Assembly (NCBI GenBank): GCA_024128875.1
Contig: JAMYFF010000001.1
Span: 806,001-870,000 of the forward strand
Direction: 5' to 3'
Length of the DNA: 64,000 bases
Source of the DNA: Salinilacustrithrix flava
GTDB lineage: Bacteria; Actinomycetota; Acidimicrobiia; Acidimicrobiales; Salinilacustritrichaceae
Both the position numbers and the translations under genes were made by a program. Shown piece after piece: positions 18,892-26,593 of this stretch; positions within the stretch are counted from its first letter, which is position 1; each line of letters opens with the position of its first letter. A model generated the notes under the pieces. It ran no database searches. It saw nothing but the letters and a program-made list of their open reading frames with translations, and was not told where the DNA came from.

Positions 18892-20021
18892 GACCCCACC
18901 GGTGCCGCGACGACGTCGATCAACCCGAGCAGCTCGTCGACGCGCGCGGACCAGGACTGCTCGGCCGCGACGGCTCGTCGCTCCTCGTCCTCGGCGAGGG
19001 TGCGTCCCCGTGCGGCCTCGAGCGCGGCCTGCGGCAGGTCGGAGGGTGACGGCACGACGTGGAGCGCGTCCAGCACCGGGCTGGCATCCAGCCACGGCCC
19101 GGCCACGACGACGGTGGGCAGGCCGGCCGCGAGGTACTCGTAGACCTTGAGCGGGTCGCCCTCGAACCCGGCGTAGGGCACGAGCGCCACGTCGGCGCCG
19201 GCGAGGATCGACGGGATCGCGTCGGGCGCGACCGGCCCGAGGCCGTGGGCCCGATCCGGGATGCGATGTCCCGGGGCCACCGGGCCGGCGACCACCAGGG
19301 TCATGGCGTCGGCGATCCGGTTCAGCACGCCGGGCTCGGTGCGGTGGTCGACGCGGCCGACGAGGACGGCGACCGGGCCGGGCATCCGGGCGACGCGGGG
19401 GTCGGGGGTGGCGTCCGCGAAGCGGCCGACGTCGACGCCGTTGCGGACCACGGCGGCGTCGGCTCGGACGTGGCGCACGGCCGCCGCCAGCGTCGGTGAG
19501 GAGCAGGCGACGGCATCCGCCTCTCGCAGCACCCGGTGCTCGTAGCGCTCGTGGAGCGGCTGGTGGGAGGGGAACGACCGGAGCTCGTCGGTGCGGTGGT
19601 AGAGGTGGGCCGCGTCGGGGAGGCGCGCCGCGACCGTGTGGCCGAGCACCGGCATGAACGAGTTGAGGACCAGGGTCCGTCCGGCTCCCGGCGCGTGGCC
19701 GCCGGCGGCGCGTGCGACGTGGTCCGCGTAGCGACGGGCGTTCAGGGCGATGGCCGTCGCCGCGGCCCGGGGCGTCCGCCCGAGGATTCCGTAGGGGAGG
19801 TACGCCGGTGGCGTGGTGCGGGCGATGCCGGCCGGCTCGGGTCGGTCCGCCGCCGGGCGCGGGGGTCGCCGGAGGACGTTGCGAGGCGGTTCGACGAAGA
19901 GCACCGGCCGGCCGCGCCGGGCCAGCTCGGTGGCGATCTCGTGCCGGCTGGTCCACTGGCCCGACCACGGGATCGGGGACAGGCACACGACCGGGGGACC
20001 GGTCGGGGCGGAGGCGGTCAT
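18888..20021 (-). CDS. glycosyltransferase, GT-B fold (GT1/GT4-like)
   Basis: This 377-residue protein starts PVVCLSPIPWSGQWTSRHEIA, a form seen in TuaH-like teichuronic-acid transferases. Its second domain has VAVLVGRVDHRTEPGVL and a C-terminal FEGDPLKVYEYLAAGLPTVV that replaces the usual E-x7-E motif. It likely adds a sugar to the cell-surface polymer. It follows the Wzz-like gene with a four-base overlap and precedes the polymerase-like gene. Confidence 0.8.
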   Translation of the reverse strand: MTASAPTGPPVVCLSPIPWSGQWTSRHEIATELARRGRPVLFVEPPRNVLRRPPRPAADRPEPAGIARTTPPAYLPYGILGRTPRAAATAIALNARRYADHVARAAGGHAPGAGRTLVLNSFMPVLGHTVAARLPDAAHLYHRTDELRSFPSHQPLHERYEHRVLREADAVACSSPTLAAAVRHVRADAAVVRNGVDVGRFADATPDPRVARMPGPVAVLVGRVDHRTEPGVLNRIADAMTLVVAGPVAPGHRIPDRAHGLGPVAPDAIPSILAGADVALVPYAGFEGDPLKVYEYLAAGLPTVVVAGPWLDASPVLDALHVVPSPSDLPQAALEAARGRTLAEDEERRAVAAEQSWSARVDELLGLIDVVAAPVGS

Positions 20022-20689
20022 GGCGCCCCGACGGTGGTCCGCTCGCGTCGGCCGTTCATCGCCGGGGCGTCGGGAGCGGTGTGCCGCGAATCGGCGCGGT
20101 GCGGCTCGGCCGCCACCGCGAACGCGGCCGCGACCAGGAGCGCGAAGACGACGACGAGGGTGACCTTGCGTGCCGTGTCGTCGGGGTCTGCAGCCGGTCG
20201 TTCGGCCGACACGAGGACCTCGCCCTCGATGTGCTCGCGGGCGGGGACGCCGTCGCCTGCGTAGCGGGTGCTGATCTCCTCGGCGAGGTAGGACGCGGCG
20301 GCAGCCGCGACGGCCTGGGACTCCTCAGCAGCCCCCGAGGTGGCGGCGACCCGGAGGGCGGTGGTGCCCTCCAAGGGGGTGCACGACGCGATGGCAGACA
20401 CCTGCGCGGCATCCACGCCGGCCTCGTCGGCGATGGCCCGCTGCGCCTCGTCTCCGTCGAGGAAGAGGCAGAACGTGGGCGCGAGGGAGGCCAGCTTGGC
20501 CGGGACGGACGCGCCACCCGTGTTGCCGACGATGGCGGGCTGGTCGACGAGCACCCGGCTCTCCGCGGTGTAGGTCGTGCTGCGCCCGATGACGACCGAC
20601 GCGACGCCCAGGACGATGAGCCCGCAGGCGACGGTGATGACGATGTACCGCCGGCGCCAGAGCAGGGCGGTGATCTCGAACATGGACAC
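20018..20689 (-). CDS. short Wzz-like chain-length determinant / polysaccharide co-polymerase
   Basis: This 223-residue protein has one membrane helix near residues 13-36 (YIVITVACGLIVLGVASVVIG), an extracytoplasmic region that begins TYTAESRVLVDQPA as in Wzz proteins, and a second helix near 176-195. The tail is about 28 residues and polar. It probably sets glycan chain length together with the Wzy-like protein. No tyrosine-kinase domain and no separate kinase gene is visible nearby, and it is shorter than typical Wzz proteins of about 320 residues. I start at GTG 20689 because GAGGAG lies ten bases upstream; ATG 20683 is the alternative. Confidence 0.72.
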   Translation of the reverse strand: MSMFEITALLWRRRYIVITVACGLIVLGVASVVIGRSTTYTAESRVLVDQPAIVGNTGGASVPAKLASLAPTFCLFLDGDEAQRAIADEAGVDAAQVSAIASCTPLEGTTALRVAATSGAAEESQAVAAAAASYLAEEISTRYAGDGVPAREHIEGEVLVSAERPAADPDDTARKVTLVVVFALLVAAAFAVAAEPHRADSRHTAPDAPAMNGRRERTTVGAP

Positions 20690-20703
20690 GGTGGTGTCGC
20701 TCC

Positions 20704-21615
20704 TCAGGTGGTGGCTGGTGTGCGCGGCGGACCTGCCGCGGGCATGGGGTCGAGCGGCGGCTGTCGGCGACCTCGCCGGCGGCCGACCTCGTGGGTGGTC
20801 CGCACGAGCGCATCGAGGACGGCGATGGCGGGGTCCCGGCGGCGGACGGCGCGCCACGGGACCCGGGCGGGCAGCAGCCACACGGCGCGCAGCCGAGCAG
20901 CCGCGGTCCCCGCCGCCGAGACGTACGCCGGGTCGCTCGACCAGCGACCGTCGAGGCGGCCGTGTCCGAGGGCGTAGCGGTGCTGCTGGGCGAGCAGGTC
21001 GCCCACGCGCGCCCGGTGGGCGTGGATGACGACGGCGTCCGGTGCGAACGCGAGGTGCCCACCGACCCGCTGCAGACGCCAGCAGGCGTCGACGTCCCCG
21101 CCCGAGGCGAGGGCGGCGTCGAACCCGCCGATGCGCTCGAGCGCCGCACGGCGCCAGGCCGCGTTCGCGGTGGCGAAGAAGGGCAGGAAGCTGGGCGCCT
21201 CCCACGACCGCTGCTGGTCGAGGACGTGTCGGGCCTCCGCCCAGCGCTCGCTGGCCGTCCGCACGATCGGCGCCACGACCGGACCGCCGACGACGTCGAT
21301 CGCGACGTCGCGCGCGAAGGCCCGCTCGATCGCTGCGACCCACCCCGGGTCGGGGACGCAGTCGGCGTCGGTGAACGCGATCGTGTCGGACGTGGTGGCG
21401 GCGACGCCTGCGTTGCGGGCGGCGTAGGACCCGCGGCGGCCTTCGTGGACGACCCGCGCGCCGGCGCGCCGTGCGACCTCGGCGGTCGCATCCGTGGATC
21501 CGTTGTCGACGACGACCACCTCGGCCGGCGGGGTCGACTGGCCCAGCACGGCGTCGATGGTGCGAGTGATCTGTCCGGCACCGTCGTGCACCGGGATGAC
21601 CACGGCGGTGCTCAT
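20704..21615 (-). CDS. GT2-family glycosyltransferase
   Basis: This 303-residue GT-A protein has STAVVIPVHDGAGQI, EVVVVDNGSTDATAEVARRAGA, the metal site FTDADCVPDPGW near residue 85, and SGGDVDACWRLQRVGG near 172. GRRGSYAARNAGV is typical of the family. It is the second gene of the locus. The ATG at 21615 overlaps the acyltransferase stop by four bases, and there are 14 bases between its stop and the Wzz-like start. Confidence 0.85.
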   Translation of the reverse strand: MSTAVVIPVHDGAGQITRTIDAVLGQSTPPAEVVVVDNGSTDATAEVARRAGARVVHEGRRGSYAARNAGVAATTSDTIAFTDADCVPDPGWVAAIERAFARDVAIDVVGGPVVAPIVRTASERWAEARHVLDQQRSWEAPSFLPFFATANAAWRRAALERIGGFDAALASGGDVDACWRLQRVGGHLAFAPDAVVIHAHRARVGDLLAQQHRYALGHGRLDGRWSSDPAYVSAAGTAAARLRAVWLLPARVPWRAVRRRDPAIAVLDALVRTTHEVGRRRGRRQPPLDPMPAAGPPRTPATT

Positions 21616-22322
21616 CGGGCCACCACCTCGGATGCCGCATCCCGGGCGGCGGCCCGGACGCGCCGGGCCGGTGTGCCCACGAGGAGGCTGTCGTCCGGTG
21701 CGCTGCCCTGGAACACCGAGTGGGCCCCGAGCACGGAGCAGTCACCGATGTCGGAGCCCATCAGGACCGTGGACTTGCTGGCGAGCCACGTGTTGCGGCC
21801 GACGCGGACAGGATCCGACTCGGTGTGGTGGTAGAAGAACGCGTCCGGCGCGGTGTGGAAGTGCCGGCTGTCGGTGACCGTCACGTACTCCGAGGCCGAG
21901 GCCATGGCCTCCAGCACCACCCGCTCGGCGCAGTGCACGGTCGTGCCCCAGCTGAGGATGTTGCGGTGGTGCAGCTCGAGCCGTCCCGCGACGTTCAGCA
22001 CCACGCCCCGACGCAGGTGGGCCTCCGGCCCGATCTCGACGGTGCCGCCATCGAGCTGGAGGAGCACGTCGTCGTCCACGCGGGCCCCCTCGCCGATCGT
22101 GACCCGGTTGCTCGTGCCGGGCCGGCACCGGACCTGCACGTGGGGTCCCACGACGGCGGTGTCGGCGACGCCGATGTCCAGGTCGGCTCCGGACGCGCGG
22201 GCCTGGAGGCGGACGCGTGCCACCCACACCCGCTGGCGCAGCCAGCGCCGCCAGGCGAGCCCGCCGGCCAGCTGCCTGCGGACGCGCGCGCGGGCCCACC
22301 TGCGCACGTGGCGGGTGGTCAT
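21612..22322 (-). CDS. left-handed beta-helix acyltransferase, first gene of the polysaccharide locus
   Basis: This 236-residue protein has hexapeptide-type repeats from about residue 45 to 215, including IGEGARVDDDVLLQLDGG, IGPEAHLRRGVVLNVAG and VGRNTWLASKSTVLMGSDIG. It ends VGTPARRVRAAAR. A DSRHFHTAPDAFFYHH loop inserts in the helix and likely holds the catalytic histidine. It probably O-acylates a sugar of the polymer. The Arg/Trp-rich first 40 residues are unusual and could bind the membrane. The ATG at 22322 has only a weak ribosome-binding site; in-frame starts further upstream exist. Confidence 0.8.
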   Translation of the reverse strand: MTTRHVRRWARARVRRQLAGGLAWRRWLRQRVWVARVRLQARASGADLDIGVADTAVVGPHVQVRCRPGTSNRVTIGEGARVDDDVLLQLDGGTVEIGPEAHLRRGVVLNVAGRLELHHRNILSWGTTVHCAERVVLEAMASASEYVTVTDSRHFHTAPDAFFYHHTESDPVRVGRNTWLASKSTVLMGSDIGDCSVLGAHSVFQGSAPDDSLLVGTPARRVRAAARDAASEVVAR

Positions 22323-22577
22323 GGCTGGCCTGTCGGGACGCACGGGGAGGGGAACGGCCCCGACGGCAGAACCTTGTGCTCGCACTCCGAGCTCCGCATC
22401 GCTGCCCACCGCATGTCTGATGGTTCGCCACATCGCGCACGTCGCCCTGCTACAGAAGTGGACAAAAGGACTAGTGCGAACTGAACGCGCAAACCGTCCG
22501 AACACCCCATGTTGCACGCCCTCGGCGACGAGGGACACTGTCTGCACCCCCCGGAACCACCCCTGACTGGAGGTGCC
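22323..22577. promoter_or_regulatory. divergent promoter region between polysaccharide locus and secreted glycosidase-like gene
   Basis: This 255-base region separates two divergent units and must hold the promoter of the whole minus-strand glycan locus. It is AT-richer near 22450-22500, where GACA, AAA and GGACTAGT (22461-22475) occur. A similar GACA plus GGACTAGT combination precedes bldC at 1481-1499. A CACTGT hexamer upstream of the plus-strand gene is a possible -10 box. No transcription start can be fixed by eye. Confidence 0.5.
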
Positions 22578-24038
22578 ATGCGCACCCGCCTCGCCGCCGC
22601 CGTGGTGGCGATCTGCCTCCTCACCGGCCTCCTCGCTGCCGCCCCCGCCTGGAGCGAGACCGCGTCGAGCCCGCTCGCGCCGGCGGCCGGATCCGAACCC
22701 ATCGCCCTCGGCTTCAACCAGGACTGGGGCACCCAGGCGCCGCTCGACCTCCTGCTCGACGACGTGGCGCTGCGTCAGCTGGCGGAGCTCGGTGCCGGCA
22801 CGATCCGTCTCCCGGTGGGCTGCTGGCACGTCGGCGCCTGCGCGTACGGCGACCGCTACGACGACGACCGCGACTTCGGCGCCGTCGGGTCGTGGGACTT
22901 CACCGCCCTCGATGCCGCCATCGACCACCTGCACGACAACGGCTTCGAGGTCATCGTGGCACCGCACCCCGGGGACCGGATGTTTCGACCGGGATGGATC
23001 GTGGTCGATCGCCACTACCGGTCCACCGCGGCGTACCTGGAGGCCATCGTCTCCCACCTGGACGTCCGGTACGGCCCGATGGCGTACTCCTTCTTCGAGA
23101 CCGAGCTCGACACCAGCGAGCGCACCGAGGCGGACGGCACCGTGTCGTACCGGTACGCCGCGGACGGTGACGAGATCCGGAGCCGCTGGCAGGGGTGGCT
23201 CCGGGACCGGTACGCCACGCTGCCGGCGCTGCGGGCCGCCCACGCCGCGAAGTACCGAGGCTGGGCTGACGTCCCGCTCCCGGTGCTCGGCTCCTCGGCC
23301 GGCGTGCCGCAGGGCATCTACGGCACCGCCGCAGCTGCGGACCTCCGGGCCTTCCTCGGCGACGACGCCGCCGCCCGCTACAACGCGCTCGGTGCCCTGG
23401 TCCACGAGCGGTCCCCGGGGTCCGAGTGGTGGGGTCCGACGGTGAACCTGCAGTCGCTGCACACCGAGCGGGGGACCCACCTCGCCTCGGACCTCACGGC
23501 CGTCGGACCGACGCTGTCGGACCTCGCGTCGCAGCCCGAGATCGACGTGCTGTCCGTCGACGGGTACCGCAGCTGGAGCATCAGCGAGGCGTGGCGTGCT
23601 GCCGCCGACTGGAAGGTCGCGGCGAAGGTCGCTGCCGAGCACGGCAAGCAGGTGGCCATCGTCGAGCTCGGTGCCCCGACCAGCGCCCGGCTGGTCAACG
23701 CCTTCCTGGGGGCCGACGCGGGTGCCGAGAACCTCCGTGCGGTGCTCCTCTGGCAGGCCCGCGACCGCCCGAACGCCGCCGAGGCCGGCTTCGGCTACTT
23801 CGACGTGCACGGGATCGCCCGAGCCGAGCGGGCGGGCTTCGTCCGGTGGGTCTTCGACCGCCTCGGTGCGCCGGGACGAGCGGTCTACACGCCCGGCACC
23901 ACGCCCATGGCGTACCGCGAGCACCTGCTCCAGCCCGTGCTGGCCCAGGACCTGCGCATCGTCCAGGACATCGAGGCGATCGCGACCGCCATGGCGAGCG
24001 GGATGGACGTCGAGCCGATCGTGGGTCCCGACCGCTGA
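22578..24038 (+). CDS. secreted TIM-barrel glycoside-hydrolase-like protein
   Basis: This 486-residue protein has a clear signal peptide (RTRLAAAVVAICLLTGLLAAAPAWS). The mature part resembles GH5/GH42-type (beta/alpha)8 enzymes: GAGTIRLPVGCWHVG, WDFTALDAAIDHLHDNGFEVI, and AYSFFETELDTSE where a Glu could act as acid/base. VAIVELGAPTSARL lies where the nucleophile Glu is usually found, and VLLWQARDR follows. It may trim or degrade the polysaccharide made by the divergent locus, which is an inference from position. The ATG at 22578 follows GGAGG five bases upstream. Confidence 0.65.
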   Translation: MRTRLAAAVVAICLLTGLLAAAPAWSETASSPLAPAAGSEPIALGFNQDWGTQAPLDLLLDDVALRQLAELGAGTIRLPVGCWHVGACAYGDRYDDDRDFGAVGSWDFTALDAAIDHLHDNGFEVIVAPHPGDRMFRPGWIVVDRHYRSTAAYLEAIVSHLDVRYGPMAYSFFETELDTSERTEADGTVSYRYAADGDEIRSRWQGWLRDRYATLPALRAAHAAKYRGWADVPLPVLGSSAGVPQGIYGTAAAADLRAFLGDDAAARYNALGALVHERSPGSEWWGPTVNLQSLHTERGTHLASDLTAVGPTLSDLASQPEIDVLSVDGYRSWSISEAWRAAADWKVAAKVAAEHGKQVAIVELGAPTSARLVNAFLGADAGAENLRAVLLWQARDRPNAAEAGFGYFDVHGIARAERAGFVRWVFDRLGAPGRAVYTPGTTPMAYREHLLQPVLAQDLRIVQDIEAIATAMASGMDVEPIVGPDR

Positions 24039-24065
24039 CGGAGCGGGCCGGCGCGTCCTGCACGC

Positions 24066-24086
24066 GGGACCTTCGGCTCTGGTCCC
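24066..24086. promoter_or_regulatory. GGGACC-N9-GGTCCC inverted repeat upstream of OsmC-like gene
   Basis: GGGACC at 24066-24071 and GGTCCC at 24081-24086 form a perfect six-base inverted repeat. The first half with its spacer reads GGGACCTTCGG, which resembles DosR/DevR boxes of actinobacteria. It could instead be a terminator stem for the glycosidase-like gene, though no T-tract follows. Confidence 0.3.
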
Positions 24087-24166
24087 CGCTCGGCGAAGGG
24101 CAGATCCTCGGCCCGTGGGTCTCGCGCCGTCGCGGCGTCCCCGGCGCTGACCAGATCGGAGCCCCG

Positions 24167-24595
24167 ATGCCTCCAGCCGACACGGACCGCACCTACGAGG
24201 CGCACGCCGAGACGAACGGGTCGGGCGTGGGGGAGATCCACACGAGGCAGTCGGTCGTCCGCTTCGACTCGTCGCCGACGCAGGGAGATGAGCTGCCCGG
24301 ACCGGCAGATCTGCTCACCTCGGCGTTCGCGGCCTGCATCATCAAGAACGTGGAGCGCATGGGGGAGCTGCTCCCGTTCGCCTTCGACCTCGCATCGGTC
24401 GAGGTGACGGCCGAGCGCCAGGATCGGCCGCCGAAGGTGGTGCGCCTCGGTTACGTCGTCACCGTCGTGACCGACGAGCCCCCGCACCGCGTCGACCTCC
24501 TGCACCGCAACATCCAGCGGCACGGAACCATCTTCAACACCCTCGCCGAGGTGTGCGAGGTCTCCGGCACGATCAAGGCCCTGCCGAGCCGGTAG
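24167..24595 (+). CDS. OsmC/Ohr-family protein
   Basis: This 142-residue protein has the OsmC fold signature: a central helix with GPADLLTSAFAACIIKNVERM, where the conserved Cys sits near residue 57. RLGYVVTVVTDEPPHRVDLLHRNIQRHGTI follows. OsmC and Ohr proteins reduce organic hydroperoxides with paired cysteines; the second Cys, in EVCEVSGTI, is present. Its likely role is peroxide defence in the cytoplasm. The ATG at 24167 has GGAG upstream. The gene stands alone, next to a possible DevR-like repeat. Confidence 0.75.
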   Translation: MPPADTDRTYEAHAETNGSGVGEIHTRQSVVRFDSSPTQGDELPGPADLLTSAFAACIIKNVERMGELLPFAFDLASVEVTAERQDRPPKVVRLGYVVTVVTDEPPHRVDLLHRNIQRHGTIFNTLAEVCEVSGTIKALPSR

Positions 24596-24795
24596 CGGCC
24601 CGGTCGCGGAGATCAGCTCGGTTTGCGTGCGAGCACTGCCAAGTTCTCGGCAGGGAGGTGGTAATCGCCTGGCGAAACTCATCCGAGTCCATCAGAGCCG
24701 ACCATACGTGCCGCAGACTCCGGCACGTGTTGGCACGCCGGACCTCATGGTTCGCCGACTCGGGCCGTCGGCCGCTGGGCCGCGACCGGATCGGC

Positions 24796-25122
24796 TCATC
24801 GCTCGGGTGGTTCGAGAGTCTCGGGGATGTCGCGGCTCGTGTGGAGGATGCGCCAGACGTCGACGACGTCGTCGGTCTCGACGTAGAAGACCGCGTGGTC
24901 GAAGCGCTTGATCGGGAACGCGCGCAGGCCGGGGATGTCGAGGTCGTAGCTGTAGCGCAGGCTCCCGATTCCGGGGCCGGACGAGATCAATCCGAACGCG
25001 TCCTGCACCTCGTCGATGAATCCGAGCGCGGTCTCTTCGCCAGCGTGGTGCCGGTGGTAGCTGGCGGCGTCCTCGAGGTCGGCTGCAGCGAGCGCACGGA
25101 GCCGAATCGGCTTGTCGGCCAC
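24796..25122 (-). CDS. parE: ParE-family type II toxin
   Basis: This 108-residue protein fits RelE/ParE toxins: IRLRALAAADLEDAASYHRHHAGEE is the N-terminal helix pair, SSGPGIGSLRYSYDLDIPGLRAFPI holds the core strands, and FDHAVFYVETDDVVDVWRILHTSRDI closes the sheet. ParE toxins usually block DNA gyrase; that activity is assumed here. The gene starts at GTG 25122, four bases after the antitoxin stop, the usual antitoxin-first order. It ends with a Pro/Glu-rich tail. Confidence 0.82.
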   Translation of the reverse strand: MADKPIRLRALAAADLEDAASYHRHHAGEETALGFIDEVQDAFGLISSGPGIGSLRYSYDLDIPGLRAFPIKRFDHAVFYVETDDVVDVWRILHTSRDIPETLEPPER

Positions 25123-25126
25123 GACC

Positions 25127-25360
25127 TCAGCCAGCTGAGCGGACGCGGTCGCGCAGTGCAGTGAAGTACGCGTCGTCGGCGACCGGGCCGGGCTCGGAGG
25201 CGAGGCCGTCGAGGAGCAGCTGACGCAGTCGGAGGCGGTCCTGGTCCCGGCGGATCAGCTCGCGCACGTACTCGCTGTTCGACCCGTAGCCGTCTCGCTC
25301 GACGCGCTCGTCGACGAAGGTCTTGAGCTCGTCGGGCAGGGAGACGTTCATCGTGGACAC
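25127..25360 (-). CDS. parD: ParD-family antitoxin (ribbon-helix-helix)
   Basis: This 77-residue protein begins with a ribbon-helix-helix motif, MNVSLPDELKTFVDERVERDGYGSNSEYVRELI in outline, and ends with a flexible region that would wrap the toxin. ParD proteins bind ParE and repress their own operon. The GTG start at 25360 lies six bases after TAGTCT, so the transcript is probably leaderless. The pair sits just outside the tRNA-Phe integrated relic and may be a separate acquisition or a captured part of it. Confidence 0.85.
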   Translation of the reverse strand: MSTMNVSLPDELKTFVDERVERDGYGSNSEYVRELIRRDQDRLRLRQLLLDGLASEPGPVADDAYFTALRDRVRSAG

Positions 25361-25366
25361 GGGCCC

Positions 25367-25372
25367 AGACTA
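25367..25372 (-). promoter_or_regulatory. -10 hexamer for parDE (leaderless)
   Basis: TAGTCT on the minus strand is spaced six bases from the parD GTG, matching the recurring leaderless pattern of this window. Confidence 0.5.
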
Positions 25373-25495
25373 TGCCGGGCTTGCCAATCTTTGCCATCAG
25401 AGTCGCCCGTGGGATCTCGCGGGATCGAGCGGAATCGAGGCCGAGAACGAGACCAGGCCAGCGACCCGAAGAGGGCCGCTGACCTGGACTTTCGG

Positions 25496-25541
25496 ATGGT
25501 GGTCGGGACCGGCGTCGATCCGGTGACCTACCGCTTTTCAG
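25496..25541. repeat. 46-bp direct repeat, left copy (displaced 3' half of tRNA-Phe, attachment site)
   Basis: These 46 bases are identical to 27046-27091, the 3' half of the intact tRNA-Phe gene. Similarity fades but continues leftwards through a degenerate copy of the tRNA terminator hairpin (about 25450-25490 against 27000-27039). To the right, identity stops abruptly inside the anticodon stem. This is the usual trace of integrase-mediated insertion into a tRNA gene. Confidence 0.85.
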
Positions 25542-25618
25542 CTGGCTCGAGCCGTATCCGCTGGTGTCCGCCAGTGTTCCCTGGTGCGCGTACGTCCAGT
25601 TCAGAGGGGGCAGCCTCG

Positions 25619-26373
25619 GTGTCGCAGGCGTACCGGACGCTCAACCGGCTACTCGAGGCTGCGGTCACCGATGAGCTCCTCGGCCGGAACCCGCTCAAGG
25701 GCGTCAAGGGGCCGAAGGTGGAGGCCGACGAGATGCGCTTCCTGACCCACGAGGAGGCCGGGCTGCTGGCGGACACGATCGACGAGCGCTACCGGGCGCT
25801 CGTCCTCGTCGCTGCGTACACCGGGCTCCGAGCGAGCGAGCTGGTCGGGTTGCGCCGCCGCCACGTCGATCTCCTGCGCCGGTCTCTGACCGTCGTGGAG
25901 CAGGTGCAGTACCTCGACGGCGAGTTCCTCGTCGCCGCACCCAAGTCAGCCGCCGGACGGCGCTCGGTCGCCCTGCCCCGCCTCGTCGCAGCACAGCTCG
26001 ACTGCCACCTGCGGACCTACGCCAAGCCGGCCACCGACGCCATCGTGTTCGAGTCGCCCGAGGGTGGCTACCTCCGGTTCGACAACTTCCGGAACCGCTT
26101 CTGGTCGCCGGCGGTCAAGGACGCCGGCCTGGCCCCACTACGTCCTCACGATCTCCGACACACCTGCGCCTCGCTGGCCATCGCCGCCGGCGCCGACATC
26201 AAGGTGTGCAACGGATGCTCGGCCACTCCTCAGCGGTCCTGACCCTCGACCGCTACGGCCACCTGTTCCCCGGCCAAGCGGAGTCGGTCGCCGACCGCCT
26301 CGACGAGATGGCACAAGCGGCCGGCATCGTCCACCGAGCCGAGGTCGTTGCGATCGATCGCGGGCGCTCCTGA
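25619..26373 (+). pseudogene. tyrosine recombinase/phage integrase, N-truncated and frameshifted
   Basis: From about 25619 the frame reads SQAYRTLNRLLEAAV and RNPLKGVKGPKVE, the end of a core-binding domain. The catalytic domain follows with the first Arg in TGLRASELVGLRRRHVD and HDLRHTCASLAIAAG (H-x-x-R). Near 26203-26208 one G is missing (GGTGTGC where GGTGGTGC is expected). After it the true continuation lies in another frame: QRMLGHSS, then LTLDRYGHLF with the nucleophile Tyr, ending at a TGA at 26371-26373. The usual N-terminal SAM-like domain of about 100 residues is absent. The unshifted frame ends early at 26242. Confidence 0.85.
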
Positions 26374-26392
26374 CCGGTCGGGCCTTGGCCGG

Positions 26393-26398
26393 TACGCT
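26393..26398 (+). promoter_or_regulatory. -10 hexamer for the two-gene module in the relic (leaderless)
   Basis: TACGCT is six bases before the ATG at 26405. The module therefore has its own promoter independent of the broken recombinase. Confidence 0.5.
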
Positions 26399-26404
26399 CA
26401 GGAC

Positions 26405-26593
26405 ATGGAGAAGCAGTCGCCCGTGCAGCTTGCGGAGGATCTCGAAAAGCTGCCGCTCGAGGAGCGGCAACGCATCGCTGCGGAGTCGATCGTGAGCGAT
26501 CTCGCTGATGTGGATCCGGAGTTCGTCGCACGAGCGCGCCGGCGCGGGCGTGAGCTCCTGGCGGAGCGCGGGATCGATCTCCCGCCTGCGTGA
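26405..26593 (+). CDS. small acidic helical protein, possible antitoxin of a coupled pair
   Basis: This 62-residue protein, rich in Glu, Leu and Arg, is predicted by eye to be mostly helical (VQLAEDLEKLPLEERQRIAAESI, then EFVARARRRGRELLAERGI). I recognise no family. Its size and its GTGA overlap with the next gene resemble type II antitoxin-toxin pairs, where the first small gene is the antitoxin. It has its own leaderless promoter signature. Function is inference only. Confidence 0.6.
   Translation: MEKQSPVQLAEDLEKLPLEERQRIAAESIVSDLADVDPEFVARARRRGRELLAERGIDLPPA

Noticed and set aside
16063..19143. 1026-codon plus-strand open frame across four glycan genes
   Set aside because: It is Arg/Pro-rich low-complexity translation that ignores gene boundaries on the other strand, where each gene has recognisable motifs.
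25501..25540. second tRNA-Phe gene
   Set aside because: Only the 3' half up to the anticodon stem is present; the 5' half is absent, so it is an attachment-site remnant.
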